Shown here: positions 47,001 through 56,900 of the stretch, piece after piece | How the letters are laid out: every line of letters begins with the position of its first letter | Numbering within the stretch: position 1 is the first letter of the stretch | Origin: Saccharina japonica | Lineage: Eukaryota > Sar > Phaeophyceae > Laminariales > Laminariaceae | Reading direction: 5' to 3' | DNA: 64,000 bases | Assembly (NCBI GenBank): GCA_008828725.1 | Contig: MEHQ01000781.1 | Span: 269,680-333,679, forward strand | Made by a program: the position numbers and the translations under genes | Notes under the pieces: model-generated | Databases searched by the model: none | Seen by the model: only the letters and a program-made list of their open reading frames with translations | Told to the model about the DNA's origin: nothing

Positions 47001-49307
47001 ACACCACCATACGATATATACTCATGATTTAGTACGTTCGATCTGTTTTAATGTATCTGTCTGTGGAGGATAGGGTACGTAGACACCGTCAACCTCTGAT
47101 CACAAATGCCAACCATGAAGATACGTTAACCAACGTCCGGTCTACGAGACCTGCCATCATGGATGGTCTTCATATGGTTGACGTTCGGGAAGACAAACCC
47201 AGAACGCTACCAGGGAGTGAAGGGTCTTCTACGAGAACGACCCCCACTCCCACTCTTTTTTTTTTTCTTTTTGTTTTTGTCCCATCTCATTTATTATCTT
47301 CGCCCTTCCTTTCTCTCTCCTCCCTAGTCGTAACTCAGATCCGGGGTCACAAAGTAGGCTCCTCTCCCTCCTCCCCCACTACGGTGCTTGCCTTGCATTT
47401 TTATCGCGAGAAGACTTCAGCCTTTCCTTCCCTCGTCGACTCGCATCGAATTGTGCCTACCCACGCTACTATTAATTGGCGCTCTCAGCAGTTGATTCCG
47501 TTTTTTATTTATTTTTGCAAATAAACTCAAAAGTCCGACCCACGTGAGATTCGAACTCCAGACATCAACGTTCAGAAGCGTTCGAGGTTACCTCTAGACC
47601 ATCGGGGCGACCGACTCTCTAACCTATGAGATCTCTCCTTCGCATGATGGCGTCGACGATGAGATCGGACGTTGGTTAACGTATCTTCATGGTTGGCATT
47701 TGCGAGGGAGGTTTTGTGGAGGCACCTCCTTGCCACATATAAGAAAGAAAAGTGCGCGTCAAGGCCTCGGCCAACCCTGCTCAAGACCCCGAAACGGCCG
47801 ACATCATCTGAGGAGGCGACCTCCATATTTCGTTGTTTATTTGTCGTTCTTTCCTGCAAAAAAAACTGGCATGGCATGCAATTTGTCTGGTGTGTTGGCT
47901 GCTTTTCGTACGCAGTACGTTTAGCACGGGGTGTATTTTCTGTCTCGTATTTTGCCACCACAGAGGTGGTACTCGCTACGAGTAGGATGAAGAACCCGCA
48001 CGGTCAATGGGCGAGCCGTGTGCAGCATGGCGGTCAATAGGTGGGAATAAACAGCTATCGAGTAAGGTGCAGCAGCTCCGGTAGATTGTCGAAAACCAAT
48101 GCAGCTGAAATGCCCGCGTAGGTCTGCTCTATGATACTGCTGCTGTGCGAAACACACGAGCGAAGGGAGGGTGAAGGAGCATTGCTTTCTGTCTCAAGTG
48201 CTGCTGCTACTGTGGAGCGACCTATATGTAGAAGTGATCTATCTCTCAGCTCTCAGCTGCCGACTGCTTGTGTACATACATTTTCATAGTTACGTAGACT
48301 AGACTGCTAGCGTGACAGCTGGTGTTTGCGATAGGTTGCCGTCTGGCTTCGTACTATTAATAGCACGTAATATTTACGTACATGCTTGCTGGTTGAGGGA
48401 AAATATCATACATACCACAGGTATGTACGTACAACAAGAAACAGCCTGCACAAGTGCATGGTATTATACCTTCGGGGTTTGCGGATCACTTGGTCACGGC
48501 TTTTCTACGCTATGGTACGGAGCAATGCATGAGACCCCTGAACGGTTAGCCTCCAGCTGCCTGTGACCACAGGTGCACTACCGCCCAAGCATCATTGCGT
48601 CCGCTCGCCATGAAACTGCTGTTGTTGTACTCTGTACTCGTACCAGGTATGCACATTGCAGGTACCTGGTAAACCTCATTGAAAGCGCACTTGAACCGTG
48701 TACGAATGCATATGTACGTACAAGAGGTACCTGGTACACAACAGCAGTAATGTCTGTACAGCAGTATTAATAGTACACAATACATATTACTAATAATAAG
48801 ACATGCAGGTACTATTAATAAATAGGTTTGCAGGTGGCATACCTTCATCCCCATGGGGTCTTCGGAGGGTCTGCGCTCCGAGTCAGTCTTCGACGGGGCC
48901 TTCTTCTCGAAGTACACCAGCTTGGAGAGCGTGCCGCCTATGTCAACCCCTAGCACCCCTCCGATGTCCACGGCTTCAGCGTTCCACGCGTACGTGTCAG
49001 ACAAGCTGCCCGACTTGGCAAGACCCGGGGGTCTGGGCGGTCTACGGGCACGCGGCTCGGCATCATGTCGTGGAGAATGCCTCGCGCCGTTGGTGCTTGG
49101 TCGTTCGCTTGTTCGTTTCGCAGGGGCTGCTGTCGCTGGTGCGAGGAGCCGACGCCTGCGACGCAGGAGCAAGACTGCGGCCGACACTCCTGAGACTCCC
49201 ATCAAGGCCAGCCAGAGCTTATCAGCACTATCCTTACCAATATTGCCAATATATTCCGACCAAAAAGGCGAATCACTCGGTTTCGTCGTTCTCAAGCGGG
49301 TCGGCAT
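37979..49307 (-). CDS. PANK: Type II pantothenate kinase, five-exon gene with N-terminal membrane anchor
   Basis: Phosphorylates pantothenate with ATP, the committed step of coenzyme A synthesis. Exons by GT/AG borders, 5' to 3': 49307-48843, 43382-42830, 40407-40306, 39678-39352, 38218-37979, giving about 560 residues. Family motifs appear in the expected order: the phosphate-binding GVLGVDIGGTLSKLVYF in exon 1, GCTGGGAYKFEDSF in exon 2, LVVSLGSGVSIIK in exon 3, SSIGGGTYWGLCRLLTG in exon 4 and IYFVGNFLRQNYL plus ALFLEHEGYCGALG in exon 5, so the actin-like kinase fold is complete. Exons 1, 3, 4 and 5 join in phase 0. Exon 2 is 553 nt, one base too long, and its frame is lost in a poly-G run near 42920-42956. 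Residues about 26-45 are a hydrophobic stretch followed by RRRRRLL, which suggests a membrane or organelle anchor. Introns hold SINEs and a minisatellite. The start is the first ATG ahead of the anchor; a further upstream exon is not excluded. Confidence 0.9.
38425..38602 (-). mobile_element. Family C element copy
   Basis: Reverse copy in pantothenate kinase intron 4: CATAGACCCTCGCACCCC, AGCACGAAGCGCCGTGAGG, GAGCTACATCCTACTAAGAA. Confidence 0.68.
39352..39678 (-). CDS. PANK: Pantothenate kinase exon 4
   Basis: 109 codons, phase 0 at both ends. It encodes SSIGGGTYWGLCRLLTG, the family glycine-rich motif, then ESLQMASKGESDKVDMLV, DIYGRGYSKF, LASSFGKIGG and EEEDLARSLLVMITMNIGQ. These align in order with the acetyl-CoA-responsive core of animal pantothenate kinases. 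Confidence 0.9.
39694..40260. repeat. Degenerate TAACCGTTGGG minisatellite filling an intron
   Basis: Degenerate units of about 12-18 bp around ACCGTTGGGT. It occupies almost all of the 627-bp intron 3 of the pantothenate kinase gene, with one less repetitive island near 39880-40060. Confidence 0.82.
40306..40407 (-). CDS. PANK: Pantothenate kinase exon 3
   Basis: Short 34-codon exon between a CAG acceptor and a GTGGGT donor, phase 0 at both ends. It encodes EYTLKVVRNIADEPVTTAYP followed by the conserved strand-turn ALVVSLGSGVSIIK, the equivalent of the MLLVNMGSGVSIL block in animal enzymes. Confidence 0.88.
40973..41023. repeat. AAC microsatellite
   Basis: About 16 AAC units in pantothenate kinase intron 2; possibly the tail of an otherwise lost family B copy. 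Confidence 0.92.
41870..41953. repeat. Tandem duplication, 44-bp unit, two copies
   Basis: TGCTATAGTGCTATAGGCTC then TCCCACCGCGAAAATAATTG occurs twice without differences. Recent. Confidence 0.9.
42400..42612 (+). mobile_element. Family B element copy, first subfamily
   Basis: GGATTGCTAGCAGGGTAGG, GCTCTGCTTACTGCACTGAG, GTTTTGTGACCACAGAACTG, GGATGTCGACGGGTAGAAAG, then AATGTGAAGAACACAC and an AC repeat. Lies in pantothenate kinase intron 2. Confidence 0.8.
42830..43382 (-). CDS. PANK: Pantothenate kinase exon 2, frame broken in poly-G
   Basis: Acceptor TTCCGCAG then GTGGAAATG (VEMKRTVSLSNLHE). Conserved blocks are ALGGVLHFFHFETRFMDQA, GCTGGGAYKFEDSF and ECLVRGMQFALANIPEE. After PPEAGEG the reading frame enters a run of G with few A, stays open for a Gly-rich stretch and then stops. 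Dropping one base in the run leads instead to ADGPWDSGSDSKDS and MRDMAEVSQKR, then the donor GTGAGAAC at 42829, in phase with exon 3. The exon length of 553 nt leaves a remainder of 1, as expected for one extra base. Confidence 0.85.
43560..43815. repeat. GATCAT/CTACAGAT simple-sequence block
   Basis: Runs of CAGATCATACAGATGATA and CATCTACAGATC. The same vocabulary occurs at 24760-25040 and 36490-36605. Confidence 0.85.
43842..43888. repeat. 14-bp tandem repeat, three units
   Basis: GTCTTCTGTTAGGG three times. It contains TTAGGG but is spaced, so not telomeric. Confidence 0.85.
44052..44262 (+). mobile_element. SINE family A copy, head missing
   Basis: Body from GAGAGCGCCGAGCGTGG to AAAATAAATAGGACGATG, with a poly-G run inside. 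It lies in pantothenate kinase intron 1, opposite to the gene. Confidence 0.75.
46085..46345 (+). mobile_element. Family B element copy
   Basis: GTCTGGCTTGTTTTCTTGTG, TCTCGTACCCGGTACGTTGG, then the 3' end GTTTAACGTGAAGACAAC. Two TACARCAGT-type insertions fall within it (46243 and 46293). Confidence 0.75.
46525..46877 (+). mobile_element. SINE family A copy, complete reference
   Basis: Best full-length copy. tRNA-like head GCCCCGATGGTCTAGAGG (A box) and GAGTTCGAATCTCACG (B box), a TTTATTTGCAAAAATAAATG spacer, a body with CGACGAGGGAAGGAAAGG and CCCCGGATCTGAGTTACGAC, then poly-A at 46855-46877. Pol III transcription from the internal boxes is expected for such elements. It lies in intron 1 of the pantothenate kinase gene, antisense to it. 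Confidence 0.9.
47255..47620 (-). mobile_element. SINE family A copy, complete
   Basis: Full-length inverted partner of the copy at 46525-46877, about 380 bp away and nearly identical, so transcripts across both could pair. Also in pantothenate kinase intron 1. Confidence 0.88.
47835..48020 (+). mobile_element. Family B copy, diverged, tail missing
   Basis: Recognisable by TTTTGCCACCACAGAGGTGG and AGGATGAAGAACCCGCACGG. CTACGAGTAGGATGAAG stands where relatives have TTTAGGATGATG. Confidence 0.55.
48843..49307 (-). CDS. PANK: Pantothenate kinase exon 1 (start, anchor, phosphate loop)
   Basis: Begins with ATG at 49307 and ends at a GT donor after MGMK (155 codons, phase 0). It holds a Trp-rich start, a hydrophobic segment beginning DKLWLALMGVSGVSAAV, the basic run RRRRRLL, an Arg/Pro-rich linker and then the first kinase motif GVDIGGTLSKLVYFEKK. 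The linker is low-complexity and unlike the conserved core. Confidence 0.88.
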
Positions 49308-50274
49308 TGCCCTAGCCTTTGTTGCCCCCTAGCCCACACCGAGTGCGAAACTTGGACCCCTCGAGTATAGGAAGACTTGGCCAACGTGGTTTGGTTCAAT
49401 CCTGTCGAGAACTGGGGCTTGTGACCTCCATGGGTACGCTGGATGTGGGCTCGATTTATCGATTCATCACTGTTTTACCACACCAAATTCTGGACTGGTT
49501 TCATACAATTTCCAAAGGCGTTCTTTGTAAGGGTTTGCTAATCTCCATCTTGTTGTATGAATGCCAATGCCCCCTTCAGCCCCTCTTTTTCCGCTTTTCC
49601 TCAGCGCCTCTCTGCTCTCCTGCCTGTGCCTTGTATCAAGAATCTCCGAGTCAACTGCAGCAGTTACTACTGCTGTAACCCCCCCCCCCCTCTCCCCGAT
49701 AGACAACAGAGGAGAATAAGGCGAAAAAGCGCAAACAAAATGTCAACGTATATTATCTTGTGGGCAGTCGATAAGTACATCATACAATCCATTAGCTCGG
49801 ATCTAGCCGTAGCCAGTGCCGAGCGGAAAGCGCATACAAAACAGACTCGAGTATAACTAACTAGCGCCACAGTCGGAGCTGTGCTCGTCCGTAGATAGCA
49901 AACAATATACGGTATACCTGCGCGTGCATGATGACCACATTGTATTTCGCCGTGGCATGTGACCACAGCATGCTGGGTAGTAATACTTGTATTTCGCCCG
50001 TGGCGTGTACCTGGTAAGTACGAAATGCAACGCTTCGACGTGCGTACGTACGCACTATATTTACGTGGTGATTGCGAGCGTGCGTGAGTCGAGGCGAGCG
50101 CAAGTAAATACCCAATACCACCGGTGCTGGTACATTTGTAGTATCAAGTGCTGACCCCACCGCGCGACACAGACAGTATACTCGTAGGAGGGACGGACGG
50201 CTCACCACGAACTGCTGACTGTGTCCGACTGATCCTGCACGGGGGTGGGCAGATACCTGCGCCCCGCCCACCCA
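49308..50274. other. 5' flank of pantothenate kinase
   Basis: Presumed promoter side of the kinase gene. No TATA box or conserved site recognised; a poly-C run lies at 49680-49691. Confidence 0.3.
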
Positions 50275-50422
50275 GTGCGCAACTTATTTAATGTTGGAGG
50301 TGTATTTATTAGAAGTAGCAACGGTGTGCTCCGTCTCGAAACGGACGCGTGGTCAATGGTCAAACGACTACGGCAAGCAACGAAAGAGTACGCCCCCCAC
50401 TCCCCCCCTCTCCACGCCTTGG
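50275..50422 (-). mobile_element. Family D element copy
   Basis: Reverse copy: TTGGAGGTGTATTTATTAGA, GCTCCGTCTCGAAACGGACG, then CGCCCCCCACTCCCCCCC. Confidence 0.66.
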
Positions 50423-50659
50423 AACCAAAACCCAATTTCGAAAACTAAACCATTCCGATATTGAGGAGGCACGGCATTGAGGGCACGTTGTCAAGCTGAA
50501 ACTCATTGCAACTTGTCAACGTGCAGTAGTACACACTCTAATACAGTATAAGGTTGGAGTCCTAGTCACGATTTTCAGTCATCAACGGACATATGATGTG
50601 ATGATATGTACGCCACGGTTCTCGACGTTGGGTTTTGCACCACCGAGGGGGGGGGGGTG

Positions 50660-50872
50660 GTGTACTCATGTCGTGCACGGCCGAAGTCGTACGAACATAG
50701 ACCCTCGCATTCCTACAATGCCGGGACGGATCACGTTGGGTTTCACCAACCAGACAGACATTGCTTCAACCAAGCGCGAAGCGACGTGAGGTGTTGGGCG
50801 AGTCGCAAGAAGGGTGAGCTGCATCCTACTATTAATAAGAACCGCTTGCGAGGCGGACTTGCATATGGACGG
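50660..50872 (-). mobile_element. Family C element copy
   Basis: Starts after a poly-G run. CATCCTACTATTAATAAGAA at 50821 replaces the CATCCTACTAAGAA of the copy at 38425-38602. Confidence 0.7.
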
Positions 50873-50877
50873 GGGGG

Positions 50878-50997
50878 GAGGGGGGGGCGTACTCATTAGT
50901 TGCTTGCCTTAGTCATTTGACCATTGACCACGCACCCCTTTCGAGACGGAGCACCGTTCCTACTCCTAATAGAGACACCTCCAACATTTGGGAGGGC
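50878..50997 (+). mobile_element. Family D element copy
   Basis: Begins directly at the poly-G end of the neighbouring family C copy: GGGGCGTACTCATTAGTTGC through CACCTCCAACATTTGGG. Confidence 0.66.
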
Positions 50998-51940
50998 TAT
51001 GAAACCCGACCCTGCGTTATGGGGGATGTGGGTATAACGTAACACCAAGGGCTTGAAATAGATGGAACACAGAAAACAAACGAATAAACACCGATTCAGG
51101 CCGATAGCCGTGACAGTCCCCAGGAGATGAAGTATTTACTGCACACAAACTAGTTGGTGGGGTACGACTACGTACAAACCTCTCGGTGTTGACCTTGCCG
51201 ATTGTCTTGACTAGCTGTTGAGGGGTGGATTAGTTCAACTCTTCTTCTCTCGTCTCTCTCTCGGTGCGGAGTATATAAAGGTGCGCTACAATTCGAGGTT
51301 GGCCCGTTCCCCCCGCCTCCCGCCATCAAAACAAACTGTACAAACAGAACGTGACATATTCTACCTACAAAACAAAGATGACAGATCTACTATTAATAAC
51401 TGTATCTGCTTCTAAGGTTCCCAGTTCACTGGGTGGGGTCTTCTATAAGCAAAAGCCAAAGTCCAAACTTGTCGTAAACCGCCAAAATCGCCATAAAACG
51501 GCAAACCCGGTGGTTTGTATCGTTGCCTCTGCTCTACAGTAGTACGCAACAACAAAAAACCAGAACCCTCGACCAACAATGGATGTACAGGGTCTACAGT
51601 CGTAAGACTGCACTGCGGTATGATAACATGTCAGGGATCACAAAAGAGCTCGGCCAGCTATCTAATTCGATCGTTGCAACACTTGGAAAGCTAATCACTG
51701 TGGCTACGGTCGGAACGCAAACACTTTATTCAAAAACTCAAGGCAGTGCTAGCTAAACACCCACAGTAATATACGCAGGCTAAGGGGAACCATGGGCTAC
51801 AAGCAGGCTGCTCCCAGATAAAGGGGCACTCAACAAACCACTCAACGAAGGTACAAAGCACACTACAACATGCTGCTGTGCATATGACATGATAACCTCG
51901 TTTCAAACGAAGGCATGCATGGACACAGCCAGCCGCACAT

Positions 51941-52777
51941 CTACGACACGGCATTCTTTCTATCCGGCAACAACTTGGATCGAAGCGGCGGTACAGGCAG
52001 CTCTTCCTTCTTCCTGCCCTTCTTTCCTTTTCTCTGACCCGAAGTCGATTTCCCAGTAGAAGCACCCCCCGCCCCCCCTACCTTTCTCTCTTCCGCCGTA
52101 CCAACGGCAGCCCCCGCCCGCCTTGAGGCAGCCACAGAGTTCGGAGGGGCCGAAGGAGATCGCGTGGAGGCAACCGCCGCAGCGTGGCGCCTCGGACTGC
52201 CTACAGAGCGCGACACGGGTGACGAGGCCGGTCTTCGGGCGGGGCCATGCCCGGGCGCTACCCTCCCCCCACTAGCGGCGGCACTCCTCTTGTCTACCTT
52301 CTTCTTGGCAGTAGCCCCTCCCCTTCCGATTCTCGATGAAGGTATCCCGCTCGCCTTGGACCGCTTCGTTGACCCGCTTTTACCGCCACTCCCGGGGACC
52401 GGCTTCTCTCCCGCCGCACCGACCGTAGCGTCATCTCCCCGGGCGGCAGGGCAAGCATCGTGGGCTACTTTCGGTGCTGCCATGTCAACAACCCCTACTA
52501 CGGTGTCTTCGGGTGCAGAGTCACCCTGTCGGGCGACAACTCCCGCACCTTTGGGTTTCACGCGCCGCGGTTTCGCGTCGGCTTTCTTGCCGGGTGTTGC
52601 GGAGAGTTTTGGCGTTACGCTCTTTCGGGTGCCCCCGCGGACAGCGCCCGTGTTTGAGGCGACGGTCTTGGCGGCACCTCCCCCTGGCCGAGCAGTTTTC
52701 ACGGTGGGCGGCTTCGGCGGAGGGGAATGCTGCGACAAGGGAACGGCATCGACCCCACAAGCAGACGGAGCAGCAGC

Positions 52778-52810
<33 letters not shown>

Positions 52811-53165
52811 TTCCGCTGGCGGCACCCTTGGCGTCGGTTTGGGCTGATGCTTAGGCTGTTCCTTGCCGCTGCTGCGTGTACCCTTAGAACCCTTGCGACT
52901 ACCGGCCTTAGCGTCATCGTTTTTCTCGCCTTCGCTACTGGAAATGACGCCTCTCACACCATCCCGTTCTCGCGGGGTTGTCTTCTTTCCAGGCCCGACA
53001 CTGTCAGCGTCCGTTCGAATTTTTCGAACAGCACGCTTAGGAGGCTTAGGTGGCGGCTTTGCAGACAGTCGGGGGGAGGCGTCGGCGTTGGAATCGTCTG
53101 ATGTGCTGCTTCCGTCGCCGTCAATGTCTCGTTTGGGCACCACGCGCGATTGATCGATCGGGTAC
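51941..53165 (-). CDS. Lys/Pro/Ala-rich last exon of an unidentified gene
   Basis: About 400 codons open to TAG at 51941. There is no ATG in the first 200 codons, and the sequence before it (TTTTCCGGAAG then GTACCC) can serve as an acceptor, so I read it as a terminal exon whose 5' exons are not identified. Composition is basic and disordered: SAKPPPKPPKRAVRKI, a 14-residue Ala run encoded by CTG/CAG-type repeats near 52768-52812, KKKVDKRSAAASGG and QRKGKKGRKKEELP. Lysine-rich tails of this kind occur in chromatin or nucleolar proteins, but no domain supports a function. It lies about 680 bp downstream of the carboxypeptidase stop on the same strand. Confidence 0.5.
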
Positions 53166-53191
53166 CTTCCGGAAAATTATAAAGCGAGTGG

Positions 53192-53426
53192 GGGGTTAGG
53201 GGGGGCGTACTCATTGGTTGCCTGCCTGAGGCATTTGACCATTGATCACGCATCGCTTTCGAGACGGAGCACCGTTCGTACTCCTAATAGAGACACCTCC
53301 AACAGTTGGGCGCTCATTAAGTTGTTTCTGTATAGTACATAGAAACAGTTTGCTAATAGTATCCCCTTCTTGTTTCGCCGCCTGTGGCCACCATCCATCT
53401 CCTATTAATAGGATAACGGGTGGAAA
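53192..53426 (+). mobile_element. Family D element copy
   Basis: GGGGCGTACTCATTGGTTGC to CCATCTCCTATTAATAGG. The last part differs from the copy at 26005 by the TTAATA insertion. Confidence 0.68.
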
Positions 53427-53461
53427 GTGCGCTTCATATTCATGCATGGCCGTAGTTGTAT

Positions 53462-53545
53462 GTGGGGGCGTACTCATTTGTTGCTTGCCTTAGTCATTTT
53501 GACCATTGACCACGCATCCCTTTCGAGACGGAGCATGTGAGAGGG
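53462..53545 (+). mobile_element. Family D fragment
   Basis: Only the first 80 bp, GGGGGCGTACTCATTTGTTG to TCGAGACGGAGCATG, followed by a G-rich stretch. Confidence 0.58.
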
Positions 53546-53840
53546 GGGGGTTAGGGGGGGGGTGGCGGCACACGACGGGTGAGTCTAGACAATGCTTGGG
53601 TAACAGCGGCGAGTATCTCTAGGGTTGCTTGATGCAAGCCAAGCATGATTCGAGGAGCGTGTGCAATTTGTTACGTTATCAACTCTTGTCTACATACGTA
53701 AGTGTTGGGAGACCAGAACACTGAGTACATGGCACAATGATAGCATATATATTCTGCAGCGCGGGGGAGCGCTGCTCAAAGAACGGGCGGAAATGAGGAG
53801 CGTATGATATTATCGTATCCGGCCCTCGCTTTCTCCGTGC

Positions 53841-53978
53841 TCACTTTTCAACCAGTTGTCGAATGATGCTTGCCACCTTGCTCTGGTCCGGATCTACCAA
53901 GTCAATCATTGCTTCGCACAAGGAGTGCCCCATGCTCTCGTAGTGTCCTTGATTGAAATGAAGGCCCCCATATTCGCC
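53841..53978 (-). CDS. Carboxypeptidase last exon
   Basis: Encodes [34 protein letters not shown] and a short tail ending VEK with TGA at 53843-53841. It matches the end of the catalytic domain; the long C-terminal extensions of some animal CCPs are absent. Confidence 0.88.
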   Translation of the reverse strand, partial: GEYGGLHFNQGHYESMGHSLCEAMIDLVDPDQSKVASIIRQLVEK

Positions 53979-56900
53979 CTGCGCGAGCGACAAAAAAACA
54001 AAACAAATGTGGCGCCCGTTACTGCTGGAAGCACTGACTACAGCTCGTCCGAGAGCTATCGCGCGGGAACCGCGGGGATAGATAAGTACTCCGCATCTAC
54101 GGCTGCCTCAAAATGAAGGCCATGTCCGGGCGGTGATATACTGCATAAACTTTCAGCATCGGGGGCGAGGTGAGAGGTTCAAGTCCTGTCGGCACCATTG
54201 CTTCATCCGATACATCATGAAAAAAAAATGGAAACAGTTAGAATTGGAGAGAAATAGCCTTGGACATATATACTCAATAAAATGTTTGGCGAGGGAAGGG
54301 GCTGGTGATGACACGGTATGCGCTGGGGCCCTGAAGTATACCTGGTACATTGGCTCGGTTAAAAAAAGTGGATGGTCTAAACTGCTCGTAGCTTAAATGG
54401 CCAGCGCCATATTTGAAAAAAGAAGACATTTCAGCTGTGAAATCGTTTTTTTTTCTCGAATTTCAGCTTTTACTTGTATGCGAGAACGACAGCCCCAAGG
54501 TAAGCCATTTATTAATGGGAGTGCACGCCGGTTCTGGGGACAAAAATAAACACTTGCTTTTACTTTAGAGTCAGGTTTGGGTTTCTGTACTACAGTTTAG
54601 TAGTATACAGTGCAGTACAAAAAGGGGTTAAGCGACAGAAGGACTGAAAAAAACGTCTGTCTCACTCGACGTTGTGCTTCGCTATACCCCTTCACATGTA
54701 TTGCAGCCCGTCATCGGGAGGCTGCAGCAGTACACGGCTCACCTGGTCGGCACCCATGAAGCTAGCCTCCATGGTATAGGCATTCACGATGCCCAGTTGC
54801 TTCCTCGCGACCACCCTCCCGCAGCCTTCCTTGCCTTTGCCAACCTTCAAGGTCCAAACACACGCCGACAGATACACGAAGGTATTGATTTACCAGCACA
54901 GCAGGATACCCAGCGATGCTACTACATGGCACGTAGGGACATAAGCCAGTCGATTCAGTCGATTCCAGATCTGTGTAAAAGCTGGGGCTGGGCAGTCATC
55001 TTTCCCACGTTGTTGGTGTTCTCGCGCTTGTCATGCTGCACACCCGGTGCACCATATAGACTTAGCGCGGCGAGGCTCGTTGGTCACATTTTCCGATGTA
55101 ATGTCGACTACTGTTTGTTTTGGCTTTGAACATGCGTTCGACAGCCTATTTATTCTACATCAGGCGGCATCCGCGATCTCAAACAGGCGGCAAGTCGTAA
55201 CAAATCTCGATTATGGTTCAAACTAACAACTTGTTCAGTTGCGACAAGTAGCACACTTGTAACATGTTATATACGCACAATGCAGCACTTTGGTCGCATG
55301 ACATGGCGCTGTGCAGGCTCACATCGAAGGTGCAGTTCCCGAGGCTAAACAGGGGGCTCGCTCGATCAAGCAAGGTGGGGATGACGCGCTCCCTCAAGTA
55401 GAGAGATTCATCAGTAGGGTTCTCAACTCCGTACATGAACATGTTGTTCTTCTTCGAGTGTCCATGGAGATCCACGTAGAGCAACACCTTGGTCGAGCGC
55501 GCGGGGTAGAGAAGGGGGGTGATCGAATATTGGCCTGATTTGACGCCTTCTCCAGCTTATCAACGGAACGCACTTATGGATGAGTCTTTACGCTACATAG
55601 GCACGCCTTGTAAGCCAAAACGAGTTGGTGGGGATCAGGCAAAACTCCTCAACGCACCCGGTTACAGGTCGGCACAAAACAACGAACACAATCTCGATGA
55701 TGGGTGTTTTGACTTGGGCGCTAGAAATGGCGCTGTTTCGGTAAAAAACATTGCACCGCAATGGCTTGCGAGATAGTGCAGTCTAATGGACAATAGCTTA
55801 TAGACCGTCCTATAGTGGTGTACAGATTACTATTGATACTATTGATAGTATAAATACAGTAGTTCCACCCACCTCTTTCCCCATGCCGAAGTTAGAGAGC
55901 ATCTGCTTGAGGTTGAGCACCTCCGGAAACAGCTCGCGCTTGGGGTCTTCGTACTATTGAATAGGAAACGAAAAATGACAGCGAGGAAAGGCAATCTGAG
56001 GGCAATATCGCACCACGCGATTCAGCGGGTATCATAATTACCCCTACTCCTCCTTATCCATCGTAATGTTTGAGGTGCATTCGCCGGGGCTTACGGGTAT
56101 ACTTAGCATACAGGTATACACAGGTGGACGATACATATGCACTTCGTACCAACCTGAGGGGGAATCTAAGGACCCTTTAGATATAAATATGAAGACCAAG
56201 CGGTCTATATGTTTACGCCCAGAGCGGTGTATGTTAATAGGAGGAGGGACTTAGGTATTATACGCAAGCAATGCCAATCGTCTCTCGATCGCTCTTTCCT
56301 CTGTACATTCCAAAGGAGAACCCGATACGTCACACGATCAACACTAGTTGTGATGTTCGTGCTCCTGCGCCCCACGGCCCGACTACCCCCGACCTCGCTC
56401 TGCGCGGCGAAACAGGAATGTGTCGCTTTTGTTTTACCTGCCTGTTCAGGTCGATGGCTGCCAATGAGCACCGTTGGTTGCCGACGATCACTCCGTCTGG
56501 ATTGAGCATGGGCACGATCTTGAAGACCAACTTGTCGCGCAATGCCATCGCCTGGGGGCGGTCGGACGTGAGGTAGTCCAGCACGCCTTTCATCATCCAG
56601 GAAGCGTTTGTCTCACCGGGGTGAACCCTGATTTGGCGGGGAACAAAAAACACTACCAGCAGGTTAGTTTCTGGCGGTGTTTCCCGAGTAGGGTGTTCGG
56701 GAGAGCGAGAGAATGGCCCATCGGAAACACAAAGATGGGCAGGGGGCTGGTTTGGTTATCTACACGTAAGAGCCCGTTACGAGCAACCGTTTAGCTCGTA
56801 CTACGCGTGGAAAGCTTGGGATGATATGTAGCGTAAACTCCTATTAATACTATGTTTTCCAGAACTGCTCCTGCAACAACGAGGCGGCGCCTTGCTACTG

